Below, piece by piece: positions 61,338 to 64,000 of a DNA stretch of 64,000 bases. This DNA comes from Corynebacterium sp. J010B-136 (lineage in GTDB: Bacteria; Actinomycetota; Actinomycetes; Mycobacteriales; Mycobacteriaceae). The position numbers and the translations under genes were made by a program. The stretch is from NCBI RefSeq assembly GCF_002967075.1, contig NZ_PUGE01000003.1, positions 62,001 through 126,000 on the forward strand, given 5' to 3'. Under the pieces are notes generated by a model that saw only the letters and a program-made list of their open reading frames with translations, did not search any database and was not told where the DNA came from. The first letter of the stretch is position 1; each line of letters starts with the position of its first letter.

Positions 61338-64000
61338 ATGCTTTTTTATGTTTTAGTCCTGTTAGGGCTCACAGTCGCAGTTGCCCCTTTGGCGTCGCGT
61401 CTTTTAGGGCGCAATGCTGGCTGGCTTCTGTCCTTGCCGCTGCTTGCTGGTGCTGGCATGGCAGCGTCGACCTATAGCACTGAAGAAGTGCATACTGAAT
61501 CGGTGCGGTGGATGCCGACCATCGACGTGAACTTCTCTCTGCGTCTCGACGGCCTATCCTTAGTATTTTTGATGCTGGTGCTGCTTATCGGCGCTGGTGT
61601 TTTGGCGTATTCGACGCGGTATCTACACCATAAAGACACTGCCTTTTACTTCTATATTTGTGGTTTCGCAGCATCCATGGCGGTTGTAGTCACCACGGAT
61701 AACTTGATGGTGTTCTACCTCGCCTGGGAGCTTACGACGCTGTGCTCTTACTTCTTGATTGCCAACTCTGGTGAGAAGGGACATCAACCAGCAATCCGTA
61801 CCCTGCTGGTGACGGTTCTTGGTGGTCTATTCTTGCTGGGCGCTACCGTAATCATGGCGATCAATGCAGAGACCATGTCGATTTCTGAGGTCATTGCCTC
61901 ACCGATGTGGGCGGAAAACCCTGCGCTTTTGGCAACGGTGGCTTTCTTAATCGCCATTGCAGCTTTTACCAAGTCTGCGCAATTTCCTTTCCAAGCGTGG
62001 TTGCCCGATTCGATGGTTGCCATCGCACCAGTTTCGGCTTACCTGCACGCAGCAGCGATGGTCAAGGCAGGTATTTACCTGATTCTGCGCTACTCGCCAC
62101 TGCTTCATGATGTTCAGTTGTGGAATGTCATGTTGGTGGTCTGCGGCGGCATCACCGCACTCTTCGGTGCACTCACCGCCATCAAGTGTGATGATCTAAA
62201 AGAACTGTTGGCGTATTCCACCATGTCGCAGTTGGGCTTGCTGGTGCTGACCGTCGGTATTGGCACCGATGCAGCAATCACCGCGGCGATTGTCCACACC
62301 ATCGCGCACGCCTGCTTCAAGGCAGCGCTGTTTATGTCGGTGGGCATCATCGAGCACGAAACCGGCACGCGCTCGTATCAAAAATTGCGCCACACCCGCA
62401 TCGTCAAGATGCCTATCACCACGGGCATTATCACGATCGCTGGTGCGTCCATGGCGGGTATTCCGCTGCTGTTGGGCTTCGTTTCCAAAGAAGGACTCAT
62501 CACTGCCAGCTTGGACTCCGGTTTGGCAGAGCCCTTTAAGATTCTGGTCACCGCAGTCATTGTCATCACGTCGATGTTTACCTTCGCCTACTCCTTCCGC
62601 TACATCATTGGAGCACGGGGCGCGACCAAGCATTCAATCGCGGAGGCAAATTACCAGGCCGAAGAAGGCGGCTTCGAGCCAGAACCAGTAGACACTATTA
62701 CTGAAGCAAAGCCAACCGTGTGGTTTGTTCCAGGCATCCTGGCTCTTATCACCGTGGTGCTGGGAATTGTGCCTTCCTTGTTGAATTGGGCAGTGGGACA
62801 GGCAGCTGTTGCCACCACAGCAGATGCTCATGAACCACACCTGAGTATCTGGCATGGCTTTAATATCCCGCTTGCTCTCACCGGCATCATCATTGCCTTC
62901 GGTATCATCTTGGTGAACTTCAACCGCGAACTTGCTCGCGCGATGACAAACTTTGGTGCACCAATTTCGGGGCTTTCGGCTGTAGAGAAACTGCGCGAGG
63001 GAATCATCGACTTCGGCGCTAAGTACGCAACTAAGCCTTCGGGCACGACGTCTATGCGTCGTCACCTCGTTGTGCCATTTTTGATGCTGATTTTGATCGC
63101 TGTCGTCGGTCTCTTTGTTCTGCGTGATCTGCCAGAAGTCCATCGTGAGACCTCCACCCCAACCGACTGGGTATTCGTACTCATCATCGGCATTGGCGTG
63201 CTGGCATCCGTTATGGCCAAGTCTCGTCTGACCGTGGTCGTGGTGGTTTCGATTGCTGGCTTCGGTGTGACGCTGTGGTTCTATGCCCTAGGTGCTGCCG
63301 ATGTTGCGACTACGCAGTTGACTGTTGAAATTTTGACGGTCTGTGTTTTGGTCTTGGTACTGCACCGCTTGCCTGATCACTTCACTCCGGAAACCCGCAA
63401 ATTCCACTGGTGGTCCATCGTCTTGTCCGTAGCGGTCGGCGTAAGTGCCACCCTCGCTGTATGGGGACTGACTGGTCGTCGTGACAAGTCTGATGCAGCG
63501 CGCCTGTATCTTGAACAAGCGCCAAAGGATACCGGTGGTTCTAATGTCGTAAACACCATTTTGGTTGACTACCGTGCTTTCGATACTTTCGGTGAGCTGA
63601 CAGTGCTTGGCATGGCTGGTATTGCCATCGCCGTGCTCTTGGCGAAGTTCCGCCTAGCACCTGTTCGCGAGACTCTCCTGGACCGCAAGTCGCCGGTCTT
63701 TGAAGCTTTTGAAAACGCAGTGTTCCTGCGTGCAACAGGCAGAGTCATCGGACCAATCATCGTTGCTTTGTCTGTATTGCTCTTCTTCCGCGGTCACTAT
63801 GAAACTGGCGGCGGATTCGTCGCGGCACTTGTTGGTGCCGGCGGCATGGCCTTGATGTACCTGTCGGCACCAACCAATGATCGGGCAAAGATTCGTTGGC
63901 CATACTTCACGCTGATTGGTTCTGGTGTTGCCTTGGCATCGTTGACGGGTCTGGCAGGTTTCGCTGAAGGATCCTTCCTGACCTCACTGCACGTTGAGAT
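61338..64000 (+). CDS. mrpA: Mrp-type Na+/H+ antiporter subunit A with MrpB-like C-terminus (partial)
   Basis: At least 887 residues, running past the right edge with no stop codon. Many hydrophobic helices. The NuoL/MrpA core has VVVTTDNLMVFYLAWELTTL, AFTKSAQFPFQAWLPDSMVA with the conserved Lys and Pro residues, APVSAYLHAAAMVKAGIYLI, and AYSTMSQLGLLVLTVGIGTD. From about residue 815 an MrpB-like segment (FFRGHYETGGGFVAALVGAG) begins, the fused A-B layout of actinobacterial Mrp systems. It exchanges Na+ for H+ for pH and salt tolerance with MrpC-G. The ATG at 61338 has GAGGA 12-13 nt upstream. MrpC-G genes should follow beyond the window. Confidence 0.93.
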   Translation, partial: MLFYVLVLLGLTVAVAPLASRLLGRNAGWLLSLPLLAGAGMAASTYSTEEVHTESVRWMPTIDVNFSLRLDGLSLVFLMLVLLIGAGVLAYSTRYLHHKDTAFYFYICGFAASMAVVVTTDNLMVFYLAWELTTLCSYFLIANSGEKGHQPAIRTLLVTVLGGLFLLGATVIMAINAETMSISEVIASPMWAENPALLATVAFLIAIAAFTKSAQFPFQAWLPDSMVAIAPVSAYLHAAAMVKAGIYLILRYSPLLHDVQLWNVMLVVCGGITALFGALTAIKCDDLKELLAYSTMSQLGLLVLTVGIGTDAAITAAIVHTIAHACFKAALFMSVGIIEHETGTRSYQKLRHTRIVKMPITTGIITIAGASMAGIPLLLGFVSKEGLITASLDSGLAEPFKILVTAVIVITSMFTFAYSFRYIIGARGATKHSIAEANYQAEEGGFEPEPVDTITEAKPTVWFVPGILALITVVLGIVPSLLNWAVGQAAVATTADAHEPHLSIWHGFNIPLALTGIIIAFGIILVNFNRELARAMTNFGAPISGLSAVEKLREGIIDFGAKYATKPSGTTSMRRHLVVPFLMLILIAVVGLFVLRDLPEVHRETSTPTDWVFVLIIGIGVLASVMAKSRLTVVVVVSIAGFGVTLWFYALGAADVATTQLTVEILTVCVLVLVLHRLPDHFTPETRKFHWWSIVLSVAVGVSATLAVWGLTGRRDKSDAARLYLEQAPKDTGGSNVVNTILVDYRAFDTFGELTVLGMAGIAIAVLLAKFRLAPVRETLLDRKSPVFEAFENAVFLRATGRVIGPIIVALSVLLFFRGHYETGGGFVAALVGAGGMALMYLSAPTNDRAKIRWPYFTLIGSGVALASLTGLAGFAEGSFLTSLHVE

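Overview
The window looks like chromosomal DNA of a Corynebacterium (high-G+C Gram-positive, Actinomycetota). Supporting this are a histidine operon with a small membrane protein, an MFS transporter and an impA-type phosphatase embedded in it, as in C. glutamicum; the actinobacterial clusters sepIVA-yceD-rnc-mutM and acyP-smc-ftsY; the order hisI / trp-region membrane protein / trpC / lgt / pyk, which recalls the mycobacterial his-trp-lgt-pyk region; a TAGAC-N6-GTCTA operator of the McbR type; and many genes with a TANNNT -10 box 7-8 nt in front of the start codon, the signature of leaderless transcripts. The species cannot be named from sequence alone. No rRNA, tRNA, CRISPR array, prophage or insertion sequence was recognised.

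Layout. 1-2.8 kb: pentitol/hexitol catabolism (MFS permease, DeoR-type regulator, xylulokinase) around a control region with three phased operator copies. 2.8-5.7 kb: dinB, an asparaginase, a lipoprotein. 5.7-9.2 kb: tandem RNA hairpins and a bidirectional terminator, a second lipoprotein, then lspA-rluD and two small membrane-linked genes. 9.2-15.1 kb: rarD, dnaE1 and a MetE C-terminal-domain-like methyltransferase under a probable McbR operator. 15.2-17.6 kb: two exported proteins. 17.8-20.4 kb: ilvA, a YigZ-family protein, a small membrane protein, an Hsp15-like S4 protein. 20.5-25.4 kb: HNH endonuclease, small alarmone synthetase, an unknown gene, DEDDh exonuclease-BRCT protein. 25.4-29.8 kb: glycogen debranching enzyme, TetR regulator with a palindromic control region, lipoprotein, membrane protein.

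29.9-37.9 kb is the histidine operon hisD-hisC-hisB-small membrane protein-MFS-hisH-hisA-impA-hisF-hisI; hisG and hisE are not here. It runs on into a trp-region membrane protein, a trpC paralogue with substituted active-site residues, lgt and pyk. 42-48.6 kb carries a PrpF-family isomerase, glycogen phosphorylase, an M20 amidohydrolase, an unknown small gene and a glycerate kinase. 48.8-64 kb carries gdhA, the sepIVA-yceD-rnc-mutM cluster, an alanine/glycine:cation symporter preceded by about 530 bp of noncoding DNA, acyP-smc-ftsY, and the start of an Mrp-type Na+/H+ antiporter gene that runs off the right edge.

The window is mainly housekeeping. The observations most worth following are the degenerate IGPS paralogue left in a trp-gene remnant, the McbR-type operator on a truncated MetE homologue, the three helically phased operators in front of the sugar-alcohol regulator, the 54-residue membrane protein abutting the transporter inside the histidine operon, and the pervasive leaderless promoter pattern. 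I did not find a convincing entirely new multi-gene system.
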